Shown here: positions 25,790-35,643 of the stretch, one piece after another
How the letters are laid out: each line of letters begins with the position of its first letter
Numbering within the stretch: the stretch's first letter is position 1
From: Chloroflexota bacterium
GTDB taxonomy: Bacteria > Chloroflexota > Anaerolineae > Aggregatilineales > J027
Length of the DNA stretch: 64,000 nucleotides
Reading direction: 5' to 3'
NCBI GenBank assembly: GCA_013112715.1
Contig: JABFGB010000013.1
Span: 1-64,000 of the forward strand
Notes under the pieces: generated by a model
What the model was told of the DNA's origin: nothing
The model's input: the letters and a program-made list of their open reading frames with translations, nothing else
The model's database searches: none
Made by a program: the position numbers and the translations under genes

Positions 25790-27550
25790 CTACTGCCCGC
25801 GTGCCGCCAACTTCGCCGCCGTATCAATACTGAACGGATCAATCCCTGAAAGCCCAAACACCCTCGTTTCGAATGGCCCGGTCAACCACGGTTGAGCTAG
25901 GTAGTGGGCGATCCCTAGCAAAACGGGCGCAATGGGAAACTCACCCCCATATCCAAAAAAGGCTTCCTCAATCTGCCGATACAGATCATTCCGTACCAGA
26001 TAGTCGGTCTCGCCGGTGGCTTTTTCTATCAGATCATCCACCTCGGTGCAGATACGCGGCATTTGGTTGGCAACGGTGCAGGCCAAAACATCGTGAACAT
26101 AGTTATGGGCATCCGGGTAATCGGCAGCCCAACCTAAAGTCCATATCTCAGGGCGATTATCAGGGGTAGTGTTAGGATGAATGGCATCGAGAAGGGTCGC
26201 AAATTCTAAAGCATCTATTTCAAACAATGTTCCATCACAGCCAAGGTATTCCTCGGCAGCGGCAGCCAAAAAAGCGCCCCAAGATTCCGCTCCCTGAAAG
26301 GTAACGATTTGAATCGGTGGGAATCCCTCACAATTTGGATACCCGGCGGCTGCCATCTCGGCACGGGCATACTCTGGATCAAAGCCCACTCCTACCTCAT
26401 TAATGGGAGGCGCGTGGGCAATACCGGGGGGTGTAAAATGAATCATCGGTAAATCTCTGCCAGACCGGTTCTGTGCAATGAATGCCTCTCGATCAATCAC
26501 TGCACTAAATGCACGTCTTATATGTACGTTGTCAAAAGGTGCGATATACGAGAACCCGTAATAGTAAACGCTTGTGGTAAATTGGAGATGAATTTGATTT
26601 TGAAACGCTGGATTTTGCAGCACCTGTTCATATTCAGCTTCAGGAATTCCAGCCTTATCTAATTGCTTATCCAGATAAAGCGCAAAAACGGTTCCCCCAT
26701 CTTCAATCAAGGTGAGCCTCACTATGTCAATATTGCCGCCGTAGCGCAGATCAGCCGGGAAGTCCGGATTGCGAACATAAATCTTGCCCACCCCGCGGAT
26801 GCTTTCCTTCAAGAAAAAGGGGCCATGCGTCACCATATTGCCGGGGGCTGTCCATTCGTCCCCATACTGTTCGATCGCTTCACGGTACACCGGAAACAGT
26901 GACCACATAGCGCTCATCGAAAGAAAATAGCTGGCGGCGTATTGCAGTTTAATCACTAGGGTTTGATCGTCAGGGACAAATACTTGAAGGGTTTCGCCAA
27001 ACACCAAGTCATCCGTCACTTCATCAATCGGGGTGCGATTGACAACCTCGCACCCGGCTAGAACAGTGGCAAAGACCGTTCCATAAAAACTACCGAGGCG
27101 TGGATCGCACAGCCGCTGGATGGCATACTGAAAATCCCCTGCCACCACAGGACGCATCGCTTGGGCTGTGTCAGTTGGCGGATTATACTGGTACCACATG
27201 ACATCGTTGCGAAGATTGAATGTCCATGTAAGGCCATCGTTGCTGGTTTCCCACGACACGGCCATGCGCGGGATGATTTGATTGTTAGAGGGATCAAAAT
27301 CAGTCAATCCTTCATACAACCCCTCGATAGCGCCAATTGACGCGCTATCTGATGCAATCTGTGGATCGAGTGTCGGCTCATCAGCCGCCGCGCCATCGTA
27401 GATGACAGGCACGTCCTGCCGATACTGGGCCATAATGGTCACAGTGGTATCCTCAGCCATTGCCACGCCACCGGGCCAAGTGGCACAGAGTACCGCTCCA
27501 AGCAGTAGAATCCGGGCAACAATCATGTAGTGTAGTGTTCGGTTCAACAT
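25790..27550 (-). CDS. Family 5 (oligopeptide-type) solute-binding protein, copy 1
   Basis: 586 aa with a signal peptide (hydrophobic ARILLLGAVLCATW, cleavage near GVAMAED). The mature part begins as expected for SBP_bac_5 proteins (EPTLDPQIASDSASIGAIEG) and contains SWETSNDGLTWTFNLRNDV and DNVHIRRAFSAVIDREAFI. ATG 27550 has GAGGGA 5 nt upstream and lies 20 bp after the stop of the giant kinase gene. The next binding protein starts 36 bp downstream. The three genes look like one transcription unit. The substrate is not predictable; peptides, nickel or oligosaccharides are all known for this family. Confidence 0.87.
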   Translation of the reverse strand: MLNRTLHYMIVARILLLGAVLCATWPGGVAMAEDTTVTIMAQYRQDVPVIYDGAAADEPTLDPQIASDSASIGAIEGLYEGLTDFDPSNNQIIPRMAVSWETSNDGLTWTFNLRNDVMWYQYNPPTDTAQAMRPVVAGDFQYAIQRLCDPRLGSFYGTVFATVLAGCEVVNRTPIDEVTDDLVFGETLQVFVPDDQTLVIKLQYAASYFLSMSAMWSLFPVYREAIEQYGDEWTAPGNMVTHGPFFLKESIRGVGKIYVRNPDFPADLRYGGNIDIVRLTLIEDGGTVFALYLDKQLDKAGIPEAEYEQVLQNPAFQNQIHLQFTTSVYYYGFSYIAPFDNVHIRRAFSAVIDREAFIAQNRSGRDLPMIHFTPPGIAHAPPINEVGVGFDPEYARAEMAAAGYPNCEGFPPIQIVTFQGAESWGAFLAAAAEEYLGCDGTLFEIDALEFATLLDAIHPNTTPDNRPEIWTLGWAADYPDAHNYVHDVLACTVANQMPRICTEVDDLIEKATGETDYLVRNDLYRQIEEAFFGYGGEFPIAPVLLGIAHYLAQPWLTGPFETRVFGLSGIDPFSIDTAAKLAARGQ

Positions 27551-27570
27551 TTTTCCCTCATCTTATCTAT

Positions 27571-30500
27571 TTAATTGTCTTGGACTAATCTAAGCGTCAC
27601 GGTGTAGCGGCCTCCGCGTGTTTGGGAATCAGGGCCGACTATAAATACATAGTCTCCCGTGGTGGGGAGCGTCAACGGCCCTAGCTGCGGAGTATTGGCA
27701 TCCAAAGAGGCTTGATCGAACTCAAGGTTGCCATCAGGGCCATAAAGTTCGAAATACACGCCAAAGCTGTTGTTCTCGAGTGTGAAAGTCTGACCCGCCG
27801 TCCCTGTGAATCGCCAAACATGCTCTTGGGGAATACCTACGATGAAGACCGACCCTGTGATTGGCTGGTCGGGGGTTATGGTGCCCATTTCGAACCGTGA
27901 GGTATTGAGCGTCGCGGTTGGCTGAATGGTTGGGAAGGGAAACGGAGTCCATGTTAGCGATGGGGCGACTTGGAGTGGGTCGCTAGTCGGGGTAAGTTGG
28001 GTTGTCACCGAGGGTTCGGGCGTTGGGAATGGGGTTCGCGTTGGCGACTCGTTATCTGGTCCACACAACGACTGTACATCATAAAAGACACGCTCGGCAC
28101 ACGTTAGCTCACGAATGTAACGGTTCGCAAAACCCCATTGGATAATATCAGCCGGGGTATCCGCTATCCGCCACAAAATCGCGTCCCCACCTTCTTCGCC
28201 TGTGACGATAGAGCTTCCATCCGGGCTAAAGGCAATGACGATGCCGCGCTGGCGGTGCGCTTCAAAACTGCGGAGTTTTTCGCCCGTCTGCAAGTCCCAA
28301 AGAATTACCAGTCGGTCGGCGCCAACCGAAGCGGCGTAACGGCCATTCGGGCTAACCGCGACATCGTAGACTTCAAGGCTATGACCCATAAACCGTCGCA
28401 CCAATGAACATGTCTCAATATCCCACAGGATTAGGCTACGGTCTTCCCCCGCCGAAATTGCCTGCCTACCATCGGGCGTGAAGGCGACACCTGCCACATA
28501 ACCGATATGTCCCTCAAGCCGGCAAGTTTCGTCCCCCGTTTCCAAATCCCATAAACGCAGCGTATTGTCGAATGATGAGGATATGCCATAGCGCCTGTCA
28601 GGGCTGATGGCATCTGACCAAATGCCATCGTCATGACCCTGTTGCCACCACAATTGGGTGCTGGTCATTAGGTCCCATAGACGCAGTCCAATGGCGGATG
28701 GTGTAAGCGCACTCACGGCATTCGTTTCGGCAGCCAAGACGTAGCGTCCATCTGGGCTAATGGCTGCTGCACTGACTGCAAGGTCACTCGTCAATCGCTG
28801 CAATTCTTGTCCGGTTGCCACATCCCACACTCTAACAGTGTGATCACTTGATCCTGATACTAGGCGCAGACCATCCGGCGAGAATTCAATACTCCCAATC
28901 CGGCTTTCGTGACCTCGTAGTTGTCGAATCATCTCACCAGTTTGGCTATCCCACAAAATGATGGAACGGTCGACCGAGGCCGAAGCGACAATTTCCCCAT
29001 CGGGGCTAAAACTAACGGCATGGACGGGGGCCGTGTGGCCTACCAATCGCTGAACTTCAGTCCCGCTGCGTACATCCCAATAGCGAACCGTGTGGTCATC
29101 CGAACTCGAAATGAGATGTTGTCCATCATCACTGAACGCCACATCGCTTATCCAACCCGTGTGCCCATTGAAAATGTGGAGGATACGACCCGTATCCAAA
29201 TCCCATAGCATCAGCAATTGGTCACCGCCTGCCGCAACCGCCGTGAGCCCATCCGGACTATAGGCGATGCTCATGATGGGGGCATAACCGTGAAAATACT
29301 GCTTAATTTCTTCGCCCGTTTCTATATCCAACATCACCATAATGCTTTGCACATTAATGAGATTGAAAGAATTAGGGGCGGCTTTGTCGGTTCCCAGCAA
29401 TATGTGCCTACCATCAGGGCTAAAGGCGAGGCTTCGGACGGGGCTGTTGGTATCGAATCGGCGGATTTCTTGACCAGTAGCGACTTCCCATAGTACGATT
29501 CGCCCCTCGGTAGTAAACCGTCCCGTGCTGCCGTATGTGGCTATGGCATATTGTCCATTAGGGCTAAACGCGACCTCCCATACATCGGCGACATCGCGGG
29601 TTGTGAACCGACGAATAGGGGTCGCAGTTGCTAAGTTCCATAAGTAAAGTGAGTTGTCATCCGAGCCTGACAGCACAGTCATACCATCGGAGCTAAAGGC
29701 CACAGCACGTACCGCATCTCCGTGTCCTATTAGAGTTGCGATGCGTTCACCTGTCCGAACATCCCACAAAATTAGTGTATGGTCAGCCGATGCCGATAAT
29801 AGGGTTTTACCATCGGGACTAAATGCCACGTCCCAGACAGAGTCCGTATGACCTTCTAGGCGATTTCGCTCTTGACCTGTGCCGAGGTCCCATAGACGAA
29901 TACTAAAGTCAACTGCCGGATAACTGATATACCGATTGGCACCGGTGATCTCGAAAGCCAGTCTCCGACTTCCACCGGAGGCCGCAAGTGTACCGTCAGG
30001 GCTAATTGCGACACTGCCGACTGGCCCAGTATGACCTTCCAATACCCGACGGGTTCCGGGAGAATAGATGGCAGCCGCTAATGCCTGCTCTGCTTGAAGC
30101 GGCGGATATTCAAGCCCGTAGGATTCGAGTGCCAAGGCAATAGCTAGGTCGGTATCGTTATTCAAGAGCGCTTCTTGGGCATTGGCAGCAAGTGCCAAAC
30201 TGCGATTTTGAGAGGCCTCAAGTTGGGCTTGTTGGCCGGCTGCACTTGCACGATCCCGTTCCCTTTCAGCGATCCGACTACGACTAAAAATTTCAAGCGT
30301 TAACGAGATCCCAGCCATCGAAGCAATTAACAATATCACGACAATAATCTGCAACTGACGGATTGTGCGGGTCTGTAATCTGCGTTCCCTGAGTTGCCTC
30401 ATTTCCTCGTGAGTTTGCAGCTGCTGACGTTGTGCGATGCTAGATTCAAGAAACTTCCGCTCGTGTTCCGTCAATAGAAGGTCGGTTTCAGCAGCAAAAC

Positions 30501-32898
30501 GCTCAAATTGTTCGAGTCGTGCCCCACTAATTAAAAAGCTCATATCTCGACTTGCTGCATACCAATCGCTTGCTAGATTCACTAACTGACGCTGCCAGCG
30601 GATTTCGTCTCGGCTCAAGTTCAGCCATAACTTCAGGCGATCCCATTCACGCAATATCGCTTCGTGAGCCACCTCAACCATCGGGCTGCGAGATGCCGGA
30701 TCATGATCCAGTGATAACAAACGGGACTCGGCAAAACGGTCAATAATTCCTTCCACCTGTTCTTTATCCGGATGGATTGCCAGCAATTCTGAACGTGCTG
30801 TGCGGCGGCGTGTATCTTCAGTACCTTCACCAAGTGTTACGAGCCGTAAGAAGATTTGGCGGGTAAGCTCTTGCTGGACTGCATCCATACGCGTAAAGGT
30901 TTCTTCGGCTCCCTTGGCTAATGCCCCAACTAAACCTCCTATCTGTTCGTAGGCCTCGTGTGTCAACAGGAAACCGTTGCGCCGCTCAAAAAGCTCTGTG
31001 AGGGCATATTGGAGTAGAGGCAAGACACTCGGTTGATACAAGGCCTCCTCAACAATATGCGACACAAGCCCCGGTTCAAATCGAACCAACAGACGCTCCG
31101 CTGGTTTGCCAATCGCGCTTTCCAATTCCTCCGCCGAGAGCGGCAAGACCGTCTCCATATGGGTTCGGACTAGTTCGCCAAAGGTGGGATATTGGAGGGG
31201 GCGGTCATAGAAATCGGCACGTAGCGTAACGACGATATAGACACGACTCCGCAAATCGCTGGCCGCTACGACTAACATATTGAGAAACTTGAGACGCGCA
31301 TTTTCGTCAGTAACTAAGGTAAAAACTTCCTCAAATTGGTCAATGACGATGACCAGATAGCTATTATCATTCGGCAGGATCAGTTGGGCCGCACGTACCA
31401 AGCCGTATTCATCACGCTGCAACAATTCTCCCAGATTGCCAGCATGATTGGCCGCTACCTTCATGAGGGCAACTTCCAGTTCGTCCATCGGACGGGGGCC
31501 GGGAATCATATTAATCGTAAACCAGCGTTCTGAGCCTTCAATTTCACCGCGTGCCAATGCGGGGACAAGGCCTGCCCGTATCAAACTGGATTTTCCGCTA
31601 CCGCTGGGGCCAACAACTGCCAAAAACCGCTGACTTTCCGGCGCAATATGACTCAACGCCGGGGGAGTTTGGAGCGACCCGGCGATATGCTTAAGAAGTT
31701 TCCGAGTCAGTTTCTCGCGCCCAAAGAAGTCGCGCGCATCCGCCACTTGAAATGAGAGCAAACCTTTGTAGGGATTCTCGAGTGGTAGCAATTCTTGAGG
31801 ATGAAAGGTGGTACCATCAATCTCAAATACGCCTTCATCATACTTGTCAAGATTGAGAATATGGAGTTTCCTAGCTGTTAGAATTGCCTGAACTCGGTTA
31901 TTGACTCCAAGTTTTTTGTAGAGCTCGTTAATGTGCCATTTGACAGTGGAGACTTCTACCATCAGTTCGCGGGCAATTTCCTTATTGGATAAATGTTGGC
32001 TAATAAAAAACAGAATTTCATGTTCTCGTAGCGTTAATTGTTCTTCCAATCCTCGTTGGGATGACTCGATACTGGGTCGAATCGCCTCATAAAAGGCATT
32101 ACTCATACTCAGGACTTCAGCGAAGCGATGGGTGGGGTTTTTGGCCGTCGCTTTTTGAATCACATCGTTGACAGCATCGCTCACCTCGGCTTGCAGATTC
32201 GTGAGTTTCGGGAGGGGATCATTGATATGCCTAAACATTTCGTCAAGTCTTGAAAGGTTTGGAAAGGGGTGTTGACCGGACAAGACTTCATACAGCACGA
32301 CCCCAAGACTGTAGATATCGGTTCGGGGTGTAACCGGCTCACTCCGTGCTTGCTCAGGTGACATATAATACGGGTCGCCGACCACAGCATCCACTTCAGT
32401 ATGCTGCACCCTTGAAGCGTTGAGGTCTTTGGCAATTCCAAAATCCGCCAGATAAGCATTTCGCTCCTCGTCCAACAGGATATTGGCAGGCTTTAAGTCT
32501 CGATGAATAATGCCATTACGATGGGCAAGGGATAGAGCAGAGGTTATTTGGTCAAGCAAGATAGCAGCCTGTTGTGGGGCAAAACGTTCCTTTTGCAGCA
32601 AATCTCGCAAGCTACCCCCTCGCAACCAGCGCATGACAATATAGGCTCCACTAGGGTCACGCCAAAAATCGTAAAGTGGCACAATATGCCAGTGTTCCAA
32701 ACGGGCAATCACTTGTGCTTCGGCTTCAAAGCGGCGGATGAAGTCGGGTTGGTTTGAATACTTATTATGAATAACCTTCACGGCGACTTCACGCCCGATA
32801 GTGGATTGGTAAGCTCGGTAGACTTCCCCAAAGCCACCGCCACCGAGCCACTCACGAATCTCGTAACCTTTGATGATGCTACCTGTCAAGTCAGTCAT
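27571..32898 (-). CDS. Giant Ser/Thr kinase–LuxR HTH–nSTAND1 ATPase–WD40 receptor with C-terminal PPC-like domain
   Basis: 1775 aa, the largest protein in the window; ATG 32898 follows AGGAGA by 7 nt. Order: kinase (~10-270; [28 protein letters not shown]); LuxR-type HTH (~284-345; LTLREHEILFFIS, VKWHINELYKKL); nSTAND1 NTPase with [10 protein letters not shown] near 430 and LVIVIDQFEEVF near 515; membrane helix (~843-870); a Ser/Ala/Gln-rich helical stalk; about 14 WD40 blades (~951-1590); a Pro/Thr linker; and a terminal beta-rich PPC-like domain (~1670-1775). It combines features of both other receptors: the HTH of the 19.2-kb gene and the tail of the 10.1-kb gene. It heads a likely operon with two periplasmic solute-binding proteins. 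Confidence 0.88.
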   Translation of the reverse strand: MTDLTGSIIKGYEIREWLGGGGFGEVYRAYQSTIGREVAVKVIHNKYSNQPDFIRRFEAEAQVIARLEHWHIVPLYDFWRDPSGAYIVMRWLRGGSLRDLLQKERFAPQQAAILLDQITSALSLAHRNGIIHRDLKPANILLDEERNAYLADFGIAKDLNASRVQHTEVDAVVGDPYYMSPEQARSEPVTPRTDIYSLGVVLYEVLSGQHPFPNLSRLDEMFRHINDPLPKLTNLQAEVSDAVNDVIQKATAKNPTHRFAEVLSMSNAFYEAIRPSIESSQRGLEEQLTLREHEILFFISQHLSNKEIARELMVEVSTVKWHINELYKKLGVNNRVQAILTARKLHILNLDKYDEGVFEIDGTTFHPQELLPLENPYKGLLSFQVADARDFFGREKLTRKLLKHIAGSLQTPPALSHIAPESQRFLAVVGPSGSGKSSLIRAGLVPALARGEIEGSERWFTINMIPGPRPMDELEVALMKVAANHAGNLGELLQRDEYGLVRAAQLILPNDNSYLVIVIDQFEEVFTLVTDENARLKFLNMLVVAASDLRSRVYIVVTLRADFYDRPLQYPTFGELVRTHMETVLPLSAEELESAIGKPAERLLVRFEPGLVSHIVEEALYQPSVLPLLQYALTELFERRNGFLLTHEAYEQIGGLVGALAKGAEETFTRMDAVQQELTRQIFLRLVTLGEGTEDTRRRTARSELLAIHPDKEQVEGIIDRFAESRLLSLDHDPASRSPMVEVAHEAILREWDRLKLWLNLSRDEIRWQRQLVNLASDWYAASRDMSFLISGARLEQFERFAAETDLLLTEHERKFLESSIAQRQQLQTHEEMRQLRERRLQTRTIRQLQIIVVILLIASMAGISLTLEIFSRSRIAERERDRASAAGQQAQLEASQNRSLALAANAQEALLNNDTDLAIALALESYGLEYPPLQAEQALAAAIYSPGTRRVLEGHTGPVGSVAISPDGTLAASGGSRRLAFEITGANRYISYPAVDFSIRLWDLGTGQERNRLEGHTDSVWDVAFSPDGKTLLSASADHTLILWDVRTGERIATLIGHGDAVRAVAFSSDGMTVLSGSDDNSLYLWNLATATPIRRFTTRDVADVWEVAFSPNGQYAIATYGSTGRFTTEGRIVLWEVATGQEIRRFDTNSPVRSLAFSPDGRHILLGTDKAAPNSFNLINVQSIMVMLDIETGEEIKQYFHGYAPIMSIAYSPDGLTAVAAGGDQLLMLWDLDTGRILHIFNGHTGWISDVAFSDDGQHLISSSDDHTVRYWDVRSGTEVQRLVGHTAPVHAVSFSPDGEIVASASVDRSIILWDSQTGEMIRQLRGHESRIGSIEFSPDGLRLVSGSSDHTVRVWDVATGQELQRLTSDLAVSAAAISPDGRYVLAAETNAVSALTPSAIGLRLWDLMTSTQLWWQQGHDDGIWSDAISPDRRYGISSSFDNTLRLWDLETGDETCRLEGHIGYVAGVAFTPDGRQAISAGEDRSLILWDIETCSLVRRFMGHSLEVYDVAVSPNGRYAASVGADRLVILWDLQTGEKLRSFEAHRQRGIVIAFSPDGSSIVTGEEGGDAILWRIADTPADIIQWGFANRYIRELTCAERVFYDVQSLCGPDNESPTRTPFPTPEPSVTTQLTPTSDPLQVAPSLTWTPFPFPTIQPTATLNTSRFEMGTITPDQPITGSVFIVGIPQEHVWRFTGTAGQTFTLENNSFGVYFELYGPDGNLEFDQASLDANTPQLGPLTLPTTGDYVFIVGPDSQTRGGRYTVTLRLVQDN

Positions 32899-33222
32899 GG
32901 ATTCTCTCCTGACACTAGTAGGTTACGGCGCTATAACCTTTGTTGTATTGGTCAAAGTCATTATAATTGATTTCCCGAGCCACCCCACCTTTTCCCCACC
33001 CCTCTCTAAAACATCTTGAACTAGGTATTTACTCACACATGCTCCCAAATCTGCGTTATTATATTGCAAGCCCTAACGGGCTTTTTCGGGTGAAAGTTTT
33101 GCGTGGTGTTTCAACAAATTGCCAATCTCGGCGGGCAAGCCTGCCAAGATTTGAGGGGGTCTAGAAGATTAGGCAAGTAAGCTCCTTGGTAGAACAAATA
33201 AAACAACACCGAGGAGTGTTCC
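32899..33222. other. Divergent intergenic region with two hairpins
   Basis: 324 bp between the giant kinase gene (minus) and the small-gene/recombinase module (plus). It holds a plus-strand terminator (listed separately) and a second imperfect hairpin at 33123-33150 with 12 of 13 positions paired, counting one G-U. That hairpin sits in the plus-strand leader of the RHH gene and could be regulatory. No further gene is visible. Confidence 0.4.
33068..33086 (+). terminator. Rho-independent terminator (plus strand)
   Basis: AAGCCC, a four-base loop, then GGGCTT run directly into a T-run (TTTTT ending at 33086). It is compact and terminator-like on the plus strand. No plus-strand gene ends just before it, so it may be part of an attenuating leader for the downstream module. 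Confidence 0.5.
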
Positions 33223-33432
33223 ATGAACCACCCAAACCCACTCAGTCTACCCAAGCCCCCCGCCAAGCGTAACACTTCACTCAATATCCGTTTGACTATG
33301 GAAGAGAAACAAGGGATTGAGGGGTTAGCCGCTGAGTTGAAGATAGCCCCCTCCACCCTTGCGTGTCATTTTGTGCTGCGAGCCGTGCGTTTCCATTTGG
33401 CTCGTAAGTCTTCCGCGGGAGGGCCAGAATGA
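33223..33432 (+). CDS. Small ribbon-helix-helix-like protein
   Basis: 69 aa, start ATG 33223 with GAGGAG 7 nt upstream. After a Pro-rich N-terminus it shows a short strand-like segment (NTSLNIRLT), then two helices (MEEKQGIEGLAAELKI and APSTLACHFVLRAVRF). This is the pattern of Arc/MetJ-type ribbon-helix-helix DNA-binding proteins. Its stop codon overlaps the start of the next small gene (ATGA), and a serine recombinase gene follows. It is probably a regulator or accessory factor of the mobile element. The fold is predicted by eye only. Confidence 0.55.
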   Translation: MNHPNPLSLPKPPAKRNTSLNIRLTMEEKQGIEGLAAELKIAPSTLACHFVLRAVRFHLARKSSAGGPE

Positions 33433-33608
33433 GTGAACAAACCACGCCACCCAGCCAAGCCGATGAGTTGGAACTCCTCGTCGCAGCCTCGCCTTTTTTG
33501 GATGTGCTCACCCGCATCATTGCTCGCCTGTTTGGTCAGGGTCCCTCCACAGAGGATAATGAACCGACCTATCCATCGGAAGATTTGAAATATGAGGAGG
33601 AGTCCTGA
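33429..33608 (+). CDS. Small acidic protein of the recombinase module
   Basis: A 59-aa frame. Its ATG overlaps the previous stop (ATGA) and its TGA overlaps the recombinase ATG (TGATG), so three genes are translationally coupled. The sequence starts MSEQTTPPSQADELELLVA, has a hydrophobic middle (FLDVLTRIIARLFG) that could be an amphipathic helix, and ends in an acidic tail (YEEES). The last codons contain GAGGAGGAG, which doubles as the ribosome-binding site of the recombinase. The family is unknown. The strict overlaps on both sides are the main support. Confidence 0.55.
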   Translation: MSEQTTPPSQADELELLVAASPFLDVLTRIIARLFGQGPSTEDNEPTYPSEDLKYEEES

Positions 33609-35359
33609 TGCGTGCAGCGATTTACACCCGAGTTTCGACGGAAGAGCAGACAGAAGGTTGGAGTTTGGATGCTCAACAGGACGAATGTGTTGGCTTGCTC
33701 CAGCGAAGAGGATGGCAATACATGGAACCCGCCTATCTGGAGCCGGGTCGTTCCGCCAGAACCGACCTGCGGCCTGTCTTCCAACGCATGATGCGCGACG
33801 CTGAACTCAAACGCTTTGATGTGATAGTAGTTCATAAATTGGATCGGTTTAGTTGAAACCTTACCGATGTGGTCAGAAATGTGGCGCGTCTGAAAGAAGC
33901 TAAAGTGGGTCTTGTCTCCGTTGCGGAGCCTTGGTTAGATACGACCACACCCCAGGGCGAGTTCATGTTGTACTTGTTTGCCCTCTTAGCCCAATGGGAT
34001 AACCAAAATCGGGCGCGTGAAAGTGCCAAAGGCAAAGCAGCCTGAGCACGTGCGGGTTATTGGAATGGCAGTCTGTCCTTTGGTTATATCAGCATCAAAC
34101 AACTGAGAAACTAAATCTGGAAACTGGGTGAGCAATTTGAGGCTGGCCTGTTATCTCAACCTTTGTATTCTGAGCAGGTCGAAAAGCTGGAACGCTATCT
34201 GGATCAATGGTCAGATCACGCGGATGCCGACGCTGTGCCGCATCCCAAAAATGCCGAAGGGGTACGCCTAGCGTTCAGCCTCTATGCACATGGCAATATT
34301 TCGGATCATGGGATTGCCATTGCGCTGAACGAAGCGGGCTATCGTACTACCGGAAATTGGGGAGAACGGTTATTCGAAGGCGATACTGTGCGACCGATGC
34401 TCAAAAACCCCTTCTATCTGGGCAAAGTACAGTCCCAAGGCGAGTGGATTGATGGGCGTCACCCATCGCTCATTCCAGAAAGTCTATTCGAGCAGTGTCA
34501 AGCGATTCGTGCCCAACGGCGTGGATGGACAGTGCGTGCTAAATCAACGAAGCGGGTCTATCCCCTTTCGGGCCTCGTGGTGTGTGCGCGGTGTCAAAAA
34601 CCCATGCGCGGTCAGCCGAATTGGCAAGATCGTCGTTACTACCGCGATCCACAACGCTCCAATCACACCTGCACACAATTACAAATCCAAGCTGATAAAG
34701 CCGAGCAAGCTGTGATTCAATATTTATCTAAAATTCGATTACCACGAGATTGGCGTGAGTGCATTCTCGCACAAGGACTCACTTCAGAAGAACGAAACGC
34801 ATTAGAAGCTAAACGACAGCGACTTGAAAATCAACTGGAACGCTCGCAGAAACTGTATTTGATGGGGGATATGGGTGAAGCGGAGTACCTACAAGCCCGG
34901 ACGGACCTCACGGCCAAGTTAGCAGCAATCCGACCTGTGGAAGACCCGGATCTCGAATCGGCAGCCTTGATGTTGGAAAATATAGGTCAACTCCTTGCAC
35001 AAGCCACCCCCAACGAGCTTGAAGATATTTTTCATGCACTGCTCACAACGGTATACCTCGATAGTGGAAAACATGGCCCTGTCGTGGCGATAGAGCCAAA
35101 GCCATTTTTGAAAGTGCTGATGGACGTTTCTCAATTGCCTGAACGTCCTGATCCCGATGATCCGACCAGTGGTCCAGATGGAGGAGGCCACTTTTCTTAT
35201 TTCCAAGACTCTTTTGAAAGAAGTCAGATGGTTGCTGGGCCAAAAAGTGATACAATTGGTTTTGACGTGGGTATTGAGGTAGAAATGATGGCTGAATCCA
35301 ACCGTGAACCCGTCGCTTCCGTCTGTGTAACAATGGAGAATCCACCGTGTTTATGCTGA
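33608..35359 (+). pseudogene. Large serine recombinase with three in-frame stop codons
   Basis: One uninterrupted frame of 584 codons, with no frameshift, carries a full large serine recombinase. It has the catalytic domain (YTRVSTEEQ with Ser10, VVHKLDRFS), the recombinase domain, a zinc-ribbon region (CARCQKPMRG ... HTCTQ) and a coiled coil. Stops interrupt it at codons 83 (TGA 33854-33856), 146 (TGA 34043-34045) and 169 (TAA 34112-34114). By family expectation the first two sit where Arg is usual (DRFS-R-NLTDV; KAA-R-ARAG), so CGA to TGA changes would explain them; the third could be CAA to TAA. The fragment 34163-35359 could still be translated but lacks the catalytic Ser. A separate recombinase from the one at 6.5 kb. 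Inactive as sequenced. Confidence 0.85.
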
Positions 35360-35640
35360 CTTCGGTGGATTTTGTGTTTTCTAACCCCACCGTGATATGG
35401 TAGTTGGGTCTTAGTGACATTGCTACCACGTCCCCGTCTTTGACCCATATTCTTGCTACGATCAGATTAATCAAATCTTGCTGTGCTTTTCGGTCTCCTT
35501 AAATGGCTTCCCGGTGCGCCTCGAAATTCTCTAAAACACTTGTGGCAATTCGTAGCTCATCTTCAGAATTGTTCCCTAATAATTCACCCATTGCTTAATC
35601 ATACGGTCTTACCGGTCAGCACATGAACCGAACGTGAGTT
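35290..35640 (-). pseudogene. Relic of a second serine recombinase (C-terminal end)
   Basis: The minus strand shows pieces matching the C-terminal part of the 6.5-kb recombinase: AMGELLG; then EDELRIATSVLENFEAH; then LINLIVARIWVKDGDVVAMS and LRPNYHITVGLENTKSTE. About 80 residues of the coiled coil between AMGELLG and EDEL are deleted. There is a frameshift just before AMGELLG and a TAA after HREAI. The relic overlaps the last bases of the plus-strand recombinase pseudogene, so the two elements meet tail to tail. Confidence 0.75.
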
Positions 35641-35643
35641 TAT

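Noticed and set aside
33854..34114. Stop-codon recoding (Sec/Pyl or reassigned TGA) in the plus-strand recombinase
   Set aside because: Both TGA and TAA occur, no recoding hairpin is seen, and nearby intact genes end with TGA.
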